64,000 nt of DNA from Bradyrhizobium elkanii WSM2783 (GCF_000472865.1 NZ_AXAP01000005.1:62001-126000), one strand, 5' to 3'; shown: positions 27,055-35,810, numbered from the stretch's first letter. Program-made: numbers and translations. Notes: generated by a model not told the origin, from the sequence alone.

Positions 27055-27935
27055 GGCGATTTCGCCGCCGTGTCCGGGCCGATCGGCCGATCGTTCTCGT
27101 CCAGGAGCGGCACGCCGTAGTCGAGCAGGATCTTGTTGATCTCGCCCTGGTTCTCCTGGATCAGGCGGTTGAGCTGGCGTTTCCAGTTCTGGTCAGCCGG
27201 GCGCACGCCCATGCCGATCCGATAGATGAGCTTTGGGCCCGTCGTCTCCTTCACCAGCGGCGTAACGTGCAGCGGCGGATTAGCCTCCTTGGCATAGAAG
27301 CCGGCCATCGGCCCCCACAACACGCCGGCATCGATCTCGCCCTTGGCAAGATCTTTCATCATCGCTTCTGCGGAAGAGTCGATGCGCGTATCGATCATCA
27401 ATGGATAGGGTTTTGCAGTCGCCATCAGGCCGGCCGCGGCCATATTGGTGCCGGGCGGCGTGCCGGCGACGATGCCGATATGCTTGCCCTTCAGCCGCTC
27501 GTCCTCGAGCGTGGTCACATCGTCGAGGCCGCTGCCTTGCTTCGTGACCAGTGCATAGGCGGTGCGATAATAGGGATTGGTGCTCTGGGCCAGCTCGTCG
27601 CCCTGCGGGAAGCCCATGATGACGTCGCAGCGATGCGAGCCGAGCGTCATCCGCACGAAGCCGGTCGCCTGCGGAAAATAGGTGAACTCAAGCTTCTTCT
27701 GCAGTTTCTGAGCAAACAGCTCGGCGAGCTTGTTCTCAAAGCCTTCGCCCTTCTCGTTGGAGAACGGCAGGTTCCGTGGGTCGGCACAGACGCGCAGAAC
27801 CTTGGGATCGATCAATTCGATCGAGAGATCGCCGCTTTCATTGGTCTGCGCGCGAGCGGCACCATACCCGATTGCCATCGTGGCGATCGCAAGCAGCGCC
27901 GGCAACAAGCGGCGATATTGTCCGGCACCCGCCAT
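27051..27935 (-). CDS. Quinoprotein-dehydrogenase-associated binding protein (MoxJ/XoxJ-like)
   Basis: 294 residues from ATG 27935, which follows GAGGAGG at good spacing. Signal peptide (LLPALLAIATMAIGYGAARA), then an SBP_bac_3 fold (VLRVCADPRNLPFSNEKGEG, RCDVIMGFPQGDEL, KHIGIVAGTPPGTNM). XoxJ/MxaJ-type proteins bind the dehydrogenase and are thought to help activate it, not to feed a transporter. No permease is attached here, in line with that role. Head of a two-gene operon with the CXXCW protein. Confidence 0.9.
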   Translation of the reverse strand: MAGAGQYRRLLPALLAIATMAIGYGAARAQTNESGDLSIELIDPKVLRVCADPRNLPFSNEKGEGFENKLAELFAQKLQKKLEFTYFPQATGFVRMTLGSHRCDVIMGFPQGDELAQSTNPYYRTAYALVTKQGSGLDDVTTLEDERLKGKHIGIVAGTPPGTNMAAAGLMATAKPYPLMIDTRIDSSAEAMMKDLAKGEIDAGVLWGPMAGFYAKEANPPLHVTPLVKETTGPKLIYRIGMGVRPADQNWKRQLNRLIQENQGEINKILLDYGVPLLDENDRPIGPDTAAKSP

Positions 27936-28098
27936 CGCGCTTCCTCCTCTTTCTTGTTTGGGGCTAACCATAGATTGCCCGGCGCGTCACGGCGTGCAAC
28001 AGATTCGTGATGATCTCGCCGGCGTGCTGCAGCGCAAACAGGCGTGACGTGAGTGCGAAACGGCCGATGTCGCTTCGCGCATGAACTTGGGCGGAAAC

Positions 28099-29025
28099 AT
28101 GGCTCGCATCGTCTCGCTGATCGCGCTTGTCGCTGCACTCTGCCTATCGACCCTAGCGCGGGCGCAGGAGCAAGAATTGCCTGTGAGCGAAGTCGCGCCG
28201 GGAATATTCGTGCATAACGGCGAGATCGCCCTGATGACCGGCGAGAACGAAGGCGCCATCGCCAATGTCGGATTCGTCATCGGCGACAGCGCCGTTGCCG
28301 TGATCGATACCGGCGGCAGCGTCCGCGAGGGAGGGCGACTGTTGGCCGCCATCCGCGCCCGCACCGACAAGCCGGTCCGCTATGTCATCAACACCCACGC
28401 CCATCCCGATCATGCCTTCGGCAACGCGGCGTTTGCCGGTGATGGAACCGTTTTCGTGGGCCACAAGAAGCTTCCCGACGCGCTGACCGCGCGCGGCCAG
28501 TTCTATCTCGAGGCGTTCCGCCGGACGATGGGCGCGAAACTGATGGATGACGTGCGCATCGTGCCGCCCACGACGCTCGTCGATGGCAGCCTCGCGCTCG
28601 ATCTCGGTGGACGATCGCTTACACTAAGGGCATGGCCGACCGCGCATAGCGATAACGACCTCACCGTGCTCGATGAGAACACCCGGACCTTGTTCGCCGG
28701 CGATCTCGTATTCATCACCCATATCCCGGTCGTGGACGGCAGCATCAAAGGCTGGCTCGCCATTCTCGGTGAACTTACCGCCCTGCCCGCGCAGCGCGTG
28801 GTTCCCGGTCACGGGCCCGTGAGCGAATGGCCGGCAGCGCTGGCCGATGAGCGCCACTATCTCGAGACGCTGGCAGCCGACGTGCGCGCGCTGATCGCAA
28901 AGGGCAAGCCGATCACCGCTGCCGCCGAAAGTGCCGCGGCATCGGAGCGGCCGCGCTGGAAACTGTTCGACGACTATAACGCCCGGAACGCAACTGCAGC
29001 ATTTTCGCAATTGGAGTGGGAATAG
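28099..29025 (+). CDS. Quinoprotein relay system zinc metallohydrolase (MBL fold)
   Basis: 308 residues from ATG 28099 (GGCGGA upstream). Signal peptide ([16 protein letters not shown]), then the metallo-beta-lactamase motif [11 protein letters not shown] (HxHxDH), the Asp in LFAGDLVF and the His in VVPGHGP, so the dinuclear zinc site is complete. The family is related to SoxH and accompanies the SoxYZ-like carrier that follows. The substrate is unknown; a carrier-bound intermediate is the obvious guess. Divergent from the MoxJ-like operon. Confidence 0.88.
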   Translation: MARIVSLIALVAALCLSTLARAQEQELPVSEVAPGIFVHNGEIALMTGENEGAIANVGFVIGDSAVAVIDTGGSVREGGRLLAAIRARTDKPVRYVINTHAHPDHAFGNAAFAGDGTVFVGHKKLPDALTARGQFYLEAFRRTMGAKLMDDVRIVPPTTLVDGSLALDLGGRSLTLRAWPTAHSDNDLTVLDENTRTLFAGDLVFITHIPVVDGSIKGWLAILGELTALPAQRVVPGHGPVSEWPAALADERHYLETLAADVRALIAKGKPITAAAESAAASERPRWKLFDDYNARNATAAFSQLEWE

Positions 29026-29084
29026 GTTTGGCGAGGCCATATAGTACAGGCGTTGCTTCCATCGTCGCCGCGGGGAGAACGACC

Positions 29085-29915
29085 ATGTCCGGAGCACCTT
29101 TCCGTCTCGTCTATATCGCTGGCCTCCTGGGCATCATCGCGTTTGGCGCGCGCCTTGCGCCCGCGGTGAGCGCGGAGGCCTACGATCCCTGGCCCGGCCT
29201 GGTCCAGGACATCTTCAACAATCGCCCGATGAGCGACGGCAGCAACGTGATCGCGCTCGAGATGCCGGCTCGTGCGGAGGATGCCGCCATCGTGCCGGTG
29301 ACGCTGCGCAGCAAGCTCGCGCCCGACGACACCCGCCGCGTGCGGACGATCACCCTCGTCATCGACCAGAACCCGGCGCCGATGGCGGCCAAGTTCGCGC
29401 TTGGGCCGGACGCCAACGTCACGGAAATCTCGACCCGCGTGCGCATCAACAACTACACCGACGTCCATGCCGTAGCCGAACTCACCGACGGCAAGCTCTA
29501 TGTGGTGAAGACTTACGTAAAGGCGTCCGGCGGCTGCGCCGCACCTGCGCTCAAGAACGCCGAGGAGGCCAAGGCCAGGCTCGGTCAGATCCGATATCGG
29601 CAGCTTTCGAAAGCTGGTGAAGGCTCCACAAGCGGAGCCCGGGAGGCGCAGGTCATGATCGGCCATCCCAACAATTCCGGCCTGCAGATGGACCAGGTGA
29701 CGCAGCTCTATATTCCCGCCTTCTATGTCGACCGGCTGCAGCTCTGGCAGGACGACAGCCTGGTGCTGAAGATGGAAGGCGGAATCTCGATCTCCGAGGA
29801 CCCCAATATCCGCTTCACCTATGTCTCGAATGGCGCCAAGCGTTTCCGCGCCGAGGCCAAGGACACCGACGGCCACGTGTTCGAGCACGAATGGAAGATC
29901 GATTCGGATAGTTGA
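29085..29915 (+). CDS. Quinoprotein-associated SoxYZ-like carrier protein
   Basis: 276 residues from ATG 29085 (GGGGAGA upstream). Signal peptide (LVYIAGLLGIIAFGARLAPAVSA), a SoxY-like domain (about 35-165) with the Cys motif KASGGCAAPA, then a SoxZ-like domain (about 185-276). In SoxY the carrier cysteine sits at the extreme C-terminus; here the fusion places it internally. The cysteine carrier plus the metallohydrolase upstream suggests a covalent periplasmic carrier system of unknown cargo. Confidence 0.87.
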   Translation: MSGAPFRLVYIAGLLGIIAFGARLAPAVSAEAYDPWPGLVQDIFNNRPMSDGSNVIALEMPARAEDAAIVPVTLRSKLAPDDTRRVRTITLVIDQNPAPMAAKFALGPDANVTEISTRVRINNYTDVHAVAELTDGKLYVVKTYVKASGGCAAPALKNAEEAKARLGQIRYRQLSKAGEGSTSGAREAQVMIGHPNNSGLQMDQVTQLYIPAFYVDRLQLWQDDSLVLKMEGGISISEDPNIRFTYVSNGAKRFRAEAKDTDGHVFEHEWKIDSDS

Positions 29916-29921
29916 AGGGTT

Positions 29922-30281
29922 TCAGAAGCACCTGACTTCTGCTTCGGCCTGGGCGCGGCGGAGATCGTTGAGGGCATTGGCCGCCTGTTCGGACGTGCGG
30001 AAGGGCGAGCCCATATCGCCCCTCACCTGGGACAGGCTGAGCACCGTCTCAGCGGTGACATAGCGGTCATAGGGAATCAGCGATGCGACCACGTCGATCG
30101 AGCACGAGCATTGCTCGATGGCGTGCCGTGTCTCGCCATTCGCCTTCAGGCAGCCGAACACGTATTCCGCGCGGGCGGCGGTCGGATAATCGTTGACCTC
30201 CTCGCCGCGCGCGATCGCCGCGGTTGCCGCGAATACGATCAAAGCGGCGACAATAGGTCGTACCGGTCCCGCAATCGTCAT
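29922..30281 (-). CDS. Exported Cys-containing protein of unknown function
   Basis: 119 residues from ATG 30281 (GAGAGGA upstream). Signal peptide (IVAALIVFAATAAIARG), then a compact domain with CSCSIDVV and two further cysteines (YVFGCLKANG, VRCF at the end), so four cysteines are available for disulfides or metal. It is convergent with the SoxYZ-like gene and divergent from the next binding-protein gene. I do not recognise the family; its place between quinoprotein accessory genes suggests a related role. Confidence 0.7.
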   Translation of the reverse strand: MTIAGPVRPIVAALIVFAATAAIARGEEVNDYPTAARAEYVFGCLKANGETRHAIEQCSCSIDVVASLIPYDRYVTAETVLSLSQVRGDMGSPFRTSEQAANALNDLRRAQAEAEVRCF

Positions 30282-30365
30282 GACGATCCTCTCGCTTTCA
30301 ATGGCGCAAGCTATGCTATGACTACGCGATAGAAAAGAACACGTTCGAGGAAACGGCTCAACAAA

Positions 30366-31346
30366 ATGAGTGCCATCATTCGCACGCTGGCGGCCGCCGC
30401 GGTTCTTGCGGTAACGCCGTTCGCCGCCTGCTTCGGCGCAGACACGATCCGCGTTGCAGTGCAGAAAACCGGCACCTTTGCCTGGGAACTGGCGGTGATC
30501 CGCGCGTATGGCCTCGACAAGAAGGCCAATCTTGCGATCGAGGCCACCGAGCTCGCAAGCCCGGAGGCGGGCAAGATCGCGCTCCGCGCCGGCAATGCCG
30601 ACGTCATGGTCTCCGATTGGCTGTGGGTGTCTCGCGAGCGGACGCTCGGCGCCAAGCTCGCCTTCTATCCCTATTCGAGCGCGCTGGGCGCAGTGATGGT
30701 GCCGAACTCCTCGCCGATCCGTTCGCTCACCGATCTCCGGGGGCGCAAGCTTGCCGTTGCCGGCGGACCGATCGACAAGAGTTGGCTGCTGCTGCAGGCG
30801 TCGCTGAAGCAGGACGGTCTCGACCTGAAGTCGGCGGCGACCATCGTCTATGGCGCGCCGCCGCTGCTCGTGGCCAAGGCGGCAGGCGGCGAGGTCGATG
30901 CCGTCGTCAATTACTGGAATTTCTGCGCCGCGCTGGAAGCCAAGGGCTTTCGCCGCGTCGCCGGCATCGAGGACATCCTGCCGAAACTCGGCGCCAAGGG
31001 TCGCATCGCGATGGTCGGCTATGTCTTCGACGAAGGCTGGGCCAACGCGAACCGGGATGCGGTCGAGCGTTTCATCACGATGACCCGTGCTGCCAAGGAG
31101 ATCCTCACGAAGTCCGACGACGAATGGGAGAAGATCGCGCCCCTGACCGGTGCCCCGGACGCCGCAACGCTGCACGCCTATCGCGACCGCTATCGCGAAG
31201 GCATTCCGCGCCGCCCGATCGCGGACGAAGAGGCCGACGCGCGGGTGCTCTACCGGGTGCTCGCCAAGATCGGCGGCAGCGAGCTGGTGGGATCGGCAAC
31301 CGAGCTTGACCCCGGCACGTTCTATCACGCGATTCCGGGAGATTGA
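30366..31346 (+). CDS. ABC transporter substrate-binding protein, NitT/TauT (SsuA/NMT1) type
   Basis: 326 residues. Signal peptide (TLAAAAVLAVTPFAACFG), then a NMT1/SsuA-like fold (DTIRVAVQKTGTFAWELAVI, SPIRSLTDLRGRKLAVAGGP). First gene of a three-gene importer with a permease and ATPase following at once. Usual substrates of this class are sulfonates, nitrate or thiamine precursors. The substrate here is not evident, but the setting inside the methanol island is notable. Confidence 0.88.
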   Translation: MSAIIRTLAAAAVLAVTPFAACFGADTIRVAVQKTGTFAWELAVIRAYGLDKKANLAIEATELASPEAGKIALRAGNADVMVSDWLWVSRERTLGAKLAFYPYSSALGAVMVPNSSPIRSLTDLRGRKLAVAGGPIDKSWLLLQASLKQDGLDLKSAATIVYGAPPLLVAKAAGGEVDAVVNYWNFCAALEAKGFRRVAGIEDILPKLGAKGRIAMVGYVFDEGWANANRDAVERFITMTRAAKEILTKSDDEWEKIAPLTGAPDAATLHAYRDRYREGIPRRPIADEEADARVLYRVLAKIGGSELVGSATELDPGTFYHAIPGD

Positions 31347-31349
31347 GCC

Positions 31350-32087
31350 GTGGTGCGCCTTCTCTCCTTCCTCCTGTTCCTTGCGACGTGGTGGCTCGCA
31401 GCGCTCCTGACCGGTGACGTGAAGCTCCCGGCGCCGCCGGCGGTGCTGGCGGTGATCCTAAGAGAAGCGGCATCCGGCGCGCTGTTCATCAATCTCGGCG
31501 TTACGCTGGCGCGAGTCGCCTTGTCCTTCACGCTCGCGATGGCGCTGGGCGCCGCCATCGGCTACCTGATGGGCCGGGTCAAGCTCGCCGACAGGATCGG
31601 CGATCCCTGGCTGATCCTGCTGCTCAATCTGCCCGCACTTGTCGTCATCGTGCTCGCCTATATCTGGGCGGGGCTCACCGAGGTCGCCGCGATTGCGGCG
31701 ATCGCCGTCAACAAGCTTCCGACCGCGGTCGTTACGCTGCGCGAGGGCGCGCGGGCGCTCGACCGCTCGCTGGACGAGATGGCAAGCGTGTTCGCGATCC
31801 CGCGCGGAAGAGCGTTCCGGCACGTGATCCTGCCGCAGCTTGGGCCCTATATCGCGGCTGCCGCGCGATCGGGGCTCTCGCTGGTCTGGAAGATCGTGCT
31901 GGTTGCGGAATATCTCGGACGTCCGAACGGCGTCGGCTTCGAGATCGGCGTCGCCTTTCAGTTGTTCGATATTCCGCTGCTGCTCGCCTATTCGCTGACC
32001 TTTGCCGCGGTCGTACTGGTGATCGAGACGGTGCTGGTACAGCCATTCGAACTTCGCGCATCCCGGTGGCGGCCCCGTGCAGCTTGA
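31350..32087 (+). CDS. ABC transporter permease, NitT/TauT type
   Basis: 245 residues from GTG 31350, 3 bp after the previous stop. Five to six membrane segments and the permease EAA loop (LDEMASVFAIPRGRAFRHVILPQ) are visible. It overlaps the ATPase gene by 11 bp. Confidence 0.9.
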   Translation: MVRLLSFLLFLATWWLAALLTGDVKLPAPPAVLAVILREAASGALFINLGVTLARVALSFTLAMALGAAIGYLMGRVKLADRIGDPWLILLLNLPALVVIVLAYIWAGLTEVAAIAAIAVNKLPTAVVTLREGARALDRSLDEMASVFAIPRGRAFRHVILPQLGPYIAAAARSGLSLVWKIVLVAEYLGRPNGVGFEIGVAFQLFDIPLLLAYSLTFAAVVLVIETVLVQPFELRASRWRPRAA

Positions 32088-32787
32088 GGTCGACATCACC
32101 GGTAAGCATTTCGAGAGTGCGGCGGGCGAGCGACACGACGTGCTCGCGGGCGTCAACTTCTCGCTTCACGCCGGCGAAGTCGGCGTGTTCGTCGGCCCCT
32201 CCGGCTGCGGCAAGAGCACAATGCTGAAGATCCTGGCCGGCCTCGACCACGACTATCAGGGAAAGGTCTCGCGTCCAACAGCGGCGCGGCTCGGGATGGT
32301 GTTTCAGGAGCCGCGGCTTTTGCCGTGGCGGTCGGTCGAGGACAATATCCGGCTCGCTGCGCCACATATTGACGAGAAACGGCTCTCGGAACTGTTCGCC
32401 ATCCTGGAACTGACGGAGCATCGCAGTCATTTCCCCGGCGAGCTCTCGCTTGGTCTCGCGCGCCGCGTCGCGCTTGCGCGAGCCTTCGCGATCGAGCCCG
32501 ATTTCCTCATTCTCGACGAGCCACTGGCTTCACTCGACGATGCGCTCGCCGCTCACCTGCGCGAGCAGATCGCAACGCTGGTGGAAAGCCGCTCGATGAT
32601 GACGCTGCTGGTCACGCATAATCTCGACGATGCCGTTTACCTTGGCGACCGGCTGTTCCTGCTGTCGGCGCGGCCGGCCAGGATTCTGCAGGAAGTGCTG
32701 ATCCCGACACCGCGCGCGCGACGGAGCGCTGCCGAGATCAACCACATCAAGGCCGACCTGGTGCGGCGGCGGCTTGCAAAGATATAA
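32077..32787 (+). CDS. ABC transporter ATPase, NitT/TauT type
   Basis: 236 residues from GTG 32077. Walker A GPSGCGKST, a degenerate signature LSLGLARRVALARA (LSGGQ is replaced by LSLGL), Walker B LILDEPLASLD and VTHNLDDAVYL are present. The weak LSGGQ is odd but other motifs are intact. It completes the importer started at 30366. Confidence 0.88.
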   Translation: MQLEVDITGKHFESAAGERHDVLAGVNFSLHAGEVGVFVGPSGCGKSTMLKILAGLDHDYQGKVSRPTAARLGMVFQEPRLLPWRSVEDNIRLAAPHIDEKRLSELFAILELTEHRSHFPGELSLGLARRVALARAFAIEPDFLILDEPLASLDDALAAHLREQIATLVESRSMMTLLVTHNLDDAVYLGDRLFLLSARPARILQEVLIPTPRARRSAAEINHIKADLVRRRLAKI

Positions 32788-32840
32788 GACGTGGTCTTCA
32801 TATTGAGAAAATCATATCGAGAAAAGATTGGGAGCTCACG

Positions 32841-33194
32841 ATGCCGCGCCGATTGATTGCTGTCGCCCTCCTGCTGGTCGCACTGCCCAGCGAACTCAGC
32901 GCGCAGACCAAAGGTAAAGGCATCAGGCTCTGGAATCTCACGACGTCGACCATCTCCGGCTTCCAACTTTCGCCGGTCGGAAAGAACGATTGGGGGCCCA
33001 ATCAGACCCTGAATGACAAGGACAAGGAGGTCGACCACGACGAGCGGCTGCGCCTCGTGGGCGTCGAGCCCGGACGCTACGACGCCAAGGTGAGTTATGC
33101 CGGCGCCAGGCAGTGCTTCGTCCGCGACATCGAGATCAAGGCCGACGCGGTGTTCTCGATCTCTGACAAGGATCTGAAGGACTGCAACAAATAG
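32841..33194 (+). CDS. Small exported protein with an acidic Asp-rich loop
   Basis: 117 residues. Signal peptide (LIAVALLLVALPSELSA), then KGIRLWNLTTSTISGFQLSP and an acidic loop at residues 59-68 (DKDKEVDHDE) that recalls EF-hand-like metal loops, then a compact beta-rich end with two cysteines (ARQCFVRD, LKDCNK) likely to pair. I do not know a named function. Being a secreted, acidic-loop protein 3 kb from lanmodulin makes metal binding worth testing. Confidence 0.75.
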   Translation: MPRRLIAVALLLVALPSELSAQTKGKGIRLWNLTTSTISGFQLSPVGKNDWGPNQTLNDKDKEVDHDERLRLVGVEPGRYDAKVSYAGARQCFVRDIEIKADAVFSISDKDLKDCNK

Positions 33195-33196
33195 GC

Positions 33197-33433
33197 TCAG
33201 CCCGCGATCGGAGCCGCCGTCTTTTCCGCTCGATCATTGCTGTGCGGATATTCGCAGCGCCATTTGACCGCGGTCCACTTCGGATGCTCGCCGACCCATT
33301 GCGCAATGTAGGGCGGAGCCGCCATCGCACATTGCCGCAGCGAACCGTTGAAGGAGAACACCAGATGGGTCTCCTCGCAGGTGGCGGGCGACAGCACGGC
33401 ACAGACGGTCACGATGAGATCGATCGGATTCAT
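33197..33433 (-). CDS. Small conserved-looking protein of unknown function
   Basis: 78 residues, convergent with the previous gene with only 2 bp between the stops. Four cysteines (VTVCAVLSPATCEETH, LRQCAMAAP, KWRCEYPH) and several aromatic residues suggest a small disulfide- or metal-stabilised fold. There is no clear signal peptide, though the N-terminus is mildly hydrophobic. Codon use is like neighbouring genes. Function unknown. Confidence 0.6.
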   Translation of the reverse strand: MNPIDLIVTVCAVLSPATCEETHLVFSFNGSLRQCAMAAPPYIAQWVGEHPKWTAVKWRCEYPHSNDRAEKTAAPIAG

Positions 33434-33539
33434 GCCTCAAATCCCTGGTGCTTCGGTGAAGTAACAGCACAGCAAGCTACGTGGGCGGCGAGGCCAGGTT
33501 TCGCCTCACCGTGAAAGCCGGAACCACTGCGGGAGGTTC

Positions 33540-34409
33540 CTAGAAATTCATGCCAAACACAAGCCGCGCCTGATGGCGCTCGAAATTGACCAGATCGAGC
33601 GCCACAGCCGATCCGGCAGGACGCCCCCAGGCCTGCACGCTCCAGGCCGCGGTCAGCCGCGCACGTTCCGAGAGCTGGAGATAGGCGACCGGACCGATGA
33701 ACAAGGCCTGCCCCTCGAACTCGTTCAGCCCGATCCCGTCATAATGGCGGAGATAGCGCGCCTCGCCGCCAACGAAAACGCCGGGCCTGATCTGCGCCAT
33801 CAGCCCCACGGCCGCGCCAACCGTCGCCTCCTGTTCCGCAGCGCGCGAGGCAAGAAAACGCGTCCATTCCGGCTGATAGATGAAATTGAGTGCCGCGATC
33901 AGGAAGTTCGGTACCAACTCGCGATCGAACGCCAACCTCAATTCAGTGCCGAAATTGCGGATGCGATCGGCTGTGGTCTCGTCGATCCGGTCGGAGTGGC
34001 TTTCCACTGCGAGGGTCAGGCCGAACGGCGCCGTCTCGCGGTCGAGAAATCGGTAACGGACATCCAAAGAAAGACCTTGCCAGGTCAATTGACGCCGATC
34101 TTCAAAGCCGGGAATGCCGTAGATCTGGTGCGCCACAAAGGCGCCGCCAAGCTCGATGCGAATGTCGCGGGCCGGCACGAATTCGAGTTCGAACTCCTGG
34201 GTAACCGCACGATAGCTGCCACCATTCCTGGAAAAGCTTCCCGTGGTCTCGGTCTGGAATTCACGCTCGCCGACACGCCCGATGTCGGTGCCGATCAGGA
34301 AGCCAAACAGATGCTCGGTATCGATTTCCTCGGCACGCGCACCGACGGCAGCAAGCAGTGCGAAAAAGCACACGGCAGCCGCCCGGAGCATCGTTGTGCG
34401 AAAAGACAT
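33540..34409 (-). CDS. Outer-membrane beta-barrel protein of unknown function
   Basis: 289 residues. Signal peptide (AAAVCFFALLAAVGARA), then alternating amphipathic strands (QEFELEFVPARDIRIELGGAF, LSLDVRYRFLDRE, AYLQLSERARLTAAWSVQ) and a C-terminal aromatic (LVFGMNF), all typical of outer-membrane barrels. It may be a channel or a transport-associated barrel serving the alcohol-oxidation cluster (inference only). Confidence 0.75.
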   Translation of the reverse strand: MSFRTTMLRAAAVCFFALLAAVGARAEEIDTEHLFGFLIGTDIGRVGEREFQTETTGSFSRNGGSYRAVTQEFELEFVPARDIRIELGGAFVAHQIYGIPGFEDRRQLTWQGLSLDVRYRFLDRETAPFGLTLAVESHSDRIDETTADRIRNFGTELRLAFDRELVPNFLIAALNFIYQPEWTRFLASRAAEQEATVGAAVGLMAQIRPGVFVGGEARYLRHYDGIGLNEFEGQALFIGPVAYLQLSERARLTAAWSVQAWGRPAGSAVALDLVNFERHQARLVFGMNF

Positions 34410-34582
34410 CTCAGTCCCGAGAGCGAATCGAAAGCATCAGCAGCGCCGACAAGAACATTCCTATCACAACGTCCTGTCGAGCGGCAGCGATTGGAAGCTT
34501 GATTGCAAGGACCATTTCGGCTGCAATGCAAGACCCGGGAAGGGCCCGCGGAAGAACAATCGCTTCAGGGAGAATAAACCGA

Positions 34583-34891
34583 ATGGCACGAGTTCTGGTA
34601 CTTTATAAAACGCCGAAAAACGCCGAGGCCTTCGACAAGTATTACGCATCGGTGCACATTCCGCTGGCCAAGAAGATCCCGGGACTGAAGAAATACGACA
34701 TCAGCACGGCTCCGCTCAGGACGCCAGCGGGCGAGAGCAACGTCCACCTTGCGGCAACGCTGTATTTCGACTCGCTCGACGCGCTGAAGGCAGGCATGGG
34801 ATCGGCGGAAGGAAAGGCGGCAGGCGCGGATCTCGCCAACTTTGCCGATGGCGGCGCCGATCTCTACATTTTCGATACGAAGGAAGTTTAA
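34583..34891 (+). CDS. EthD-family protein
   Basis: 102 residues from ATG 34583 (CAGGGAG upstream). It has the EthD ferredoxin-like signature: VLVLYKTPKNAEAFDKYYAS then VHIPLAKKIPGLKKYDIS. Members are small dimeric alpha/beta-barrel proteins; the best known is needed for ether degradation but has no assigned reaction. It is convergent with pqqA. Confidence 0.85.
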   Translation: MARVLVLYKTPKNAEAFDKYYASVHIPLAKKIPGLKKYDISTAPLRTPAGESNVHLAATLYFDSLDALKAGMGSAEGKAAGADLANFADGGADLYIFDTKEV

Positions 34892-34935
34892 GGGCGTCTC
34901 ACACAGAGCCCAACAAATGTGAGCCTGACGAATTC

Positions 34936-34980
34936 GCCTGCCTCGGCTTGCGCAGATAGCGCTGCGCGAGCCGGGCAGGC
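34936..34980 (-). terminator. Hairpin 3' of pqqA
   Basis: A near-perfect stem (GCCTGCC-CGGCT-GCGCA against TGCGC-AGCCG-GCAGGC with one bulge) lies 10 bp after the pqqA stop and between the convergent EthD gene. There is no T-run, so it could serve to stabilise or terminate the short pqqA transcript. Confidence 0.6.
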
Positions 34981-34989
34981 GCTTGACGC

Positions 34990-35070
34990 TTACTTGCGTG
35001 ACGCGCAGGCGTACATGTTGATTTCCATGCCGACCTGCACTTCGACGATCTTCGGAGTCTTCCAGCTCAT
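34990..35070 (-). CDS. pqqA: PqqA, precursor peptide of pyrroloquinoline quinone
   Basis: This 26-residue reading frame (ATG 35070, GGAGG seven bases upstream) is short enough to be missed by automatic calling. The peptide begins MSWKTPKIVEVQVGMEINMY and has the family pattern W-x-x-P...E-x-x-x-Y. Glu16 and Tyr20 are the residues joined to make PQQ. No pqqB, C, D or E gene follows: downstream is a hairpin and a convergent gene. It is either an orphan extra copy or separated from the rest of the pathway. It would supply the cofactor for XoxF and the second quinoprotein. Confidence 0.92.
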   Translation of the reverse strand: MSWKTPKIVEVQVGMEINMYACASRK

Positions 35071-35195
35071 TCGATCCTCCCAAATGGCTTGGCGCGAGGT
35101 TCACGCCAAGGTCGAACCTATGGCCAGCTCACGCGTGGCGCAAGTGGACAAGATCGACCAGCGAGCGCATCTGTGCCGCAGTTGAGCGCCGATAG

Positions 35196-35233
35196 TTCCC
35201 TCCTGGACAAACAAGTTCCCTCTTGGGCAAAGC
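35196..35233. promoter_or_regulatory. Two tandem copies of motif TTCNCTYYTGRRCAAR upstream of pqqA
   Basis: TTCCCTCCTGGACAAA (35196-35211) and TTCCCTCTTGGGCAAA (35216-35231) are spaced 20 bp apart, about 126-161 bp upstream of pqqA. The same motif occurs twice upstream of xoxF. Tandem direct repeats about two helical turns apart suit an AraC-type activator. Confidence 0.55.
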
Positions 35234-35325
35234 CTGTCACGCTGGGCACACACTCGCACGCGAGTGCTTCAACGATCGATCGCACGACACAGCGTGAGGC
35301 GTGACGCCGTTCAAGAGCAACGCGC

Positions 35326-35652
35326 TCAGCAATCGTTGTCCTTGTTCGCCATCTGGCCTTCGGACTTCTTTCCTTCGGCTTGCTGTGCTGCCGTGGGCTC
35401 GCCCTGCATCTGCCGCTGCACATCCTGCGAGGATGTGGCGACATCTCCGGTGGCCCTATTCATCGTGCTGGTCGGCGGATGCTCCTTGTCGCTCGCCATG
35501 CCCGTTGTGGTCTGGCTGCTGGTCGATGCCGGGCCAGAACCCGCATCCTTATTGGCGCTTTGGCCTTGGGTATTGCAGGGACCTGCCAGCGCGGCGCCGG
35601 CGCTCAGCACCAGGATGGAGCAACCCGCAAAGATGGTGCGTCTTGTGCTCAT
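35326..35652 (-). CDS. Small exported low-complexity protein
   Basis: 108 residues from ATG 35652 (AAGGAG upstream). Signal peptide (IFAGCSILVLSAGAALA), then Ser/Thr/Gln-rich low-complexity sequence with cysteines at the mature start (GPCNTQGQ) and the very end (KDNDC). Composition resembles the small exported protein at 45566-45829. No domain recognised; function unknown. Confidence 0.65.
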   Translation of the reverse strand: MSTRRTIFAGCSILVLSAGAALAGPCNTQGQSANKDAGSGPASTSSQTTTGMASDKEHPPTSTMNRATGDVATSSQDVQRQMQGEPTAAQQAEGKKSEGQMANKDNDC

Positions 35653-35810
35653 GTCTCGTCTCCTTCTCGAATCGGCGCGTGCCCCTGCACGCCGGGATCA
35701 CGGAAGAACCGAAGCACGCGTCCCAGGTTCCGGGTGGCGAGGTGAAATCCGATGCTGTTCACTGCCGCCGTTCACGCCGCATCAGTTGCAAGCGCTTTTC
35801 GAGGCCTCGC

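Noticed and set aside
29922..31328. 468-codon minus-strand frame
   Set aside because: Most of it is antisense to the NitT/TauT binding-protein gene; only the last 120 codons (29922-30281) look real.
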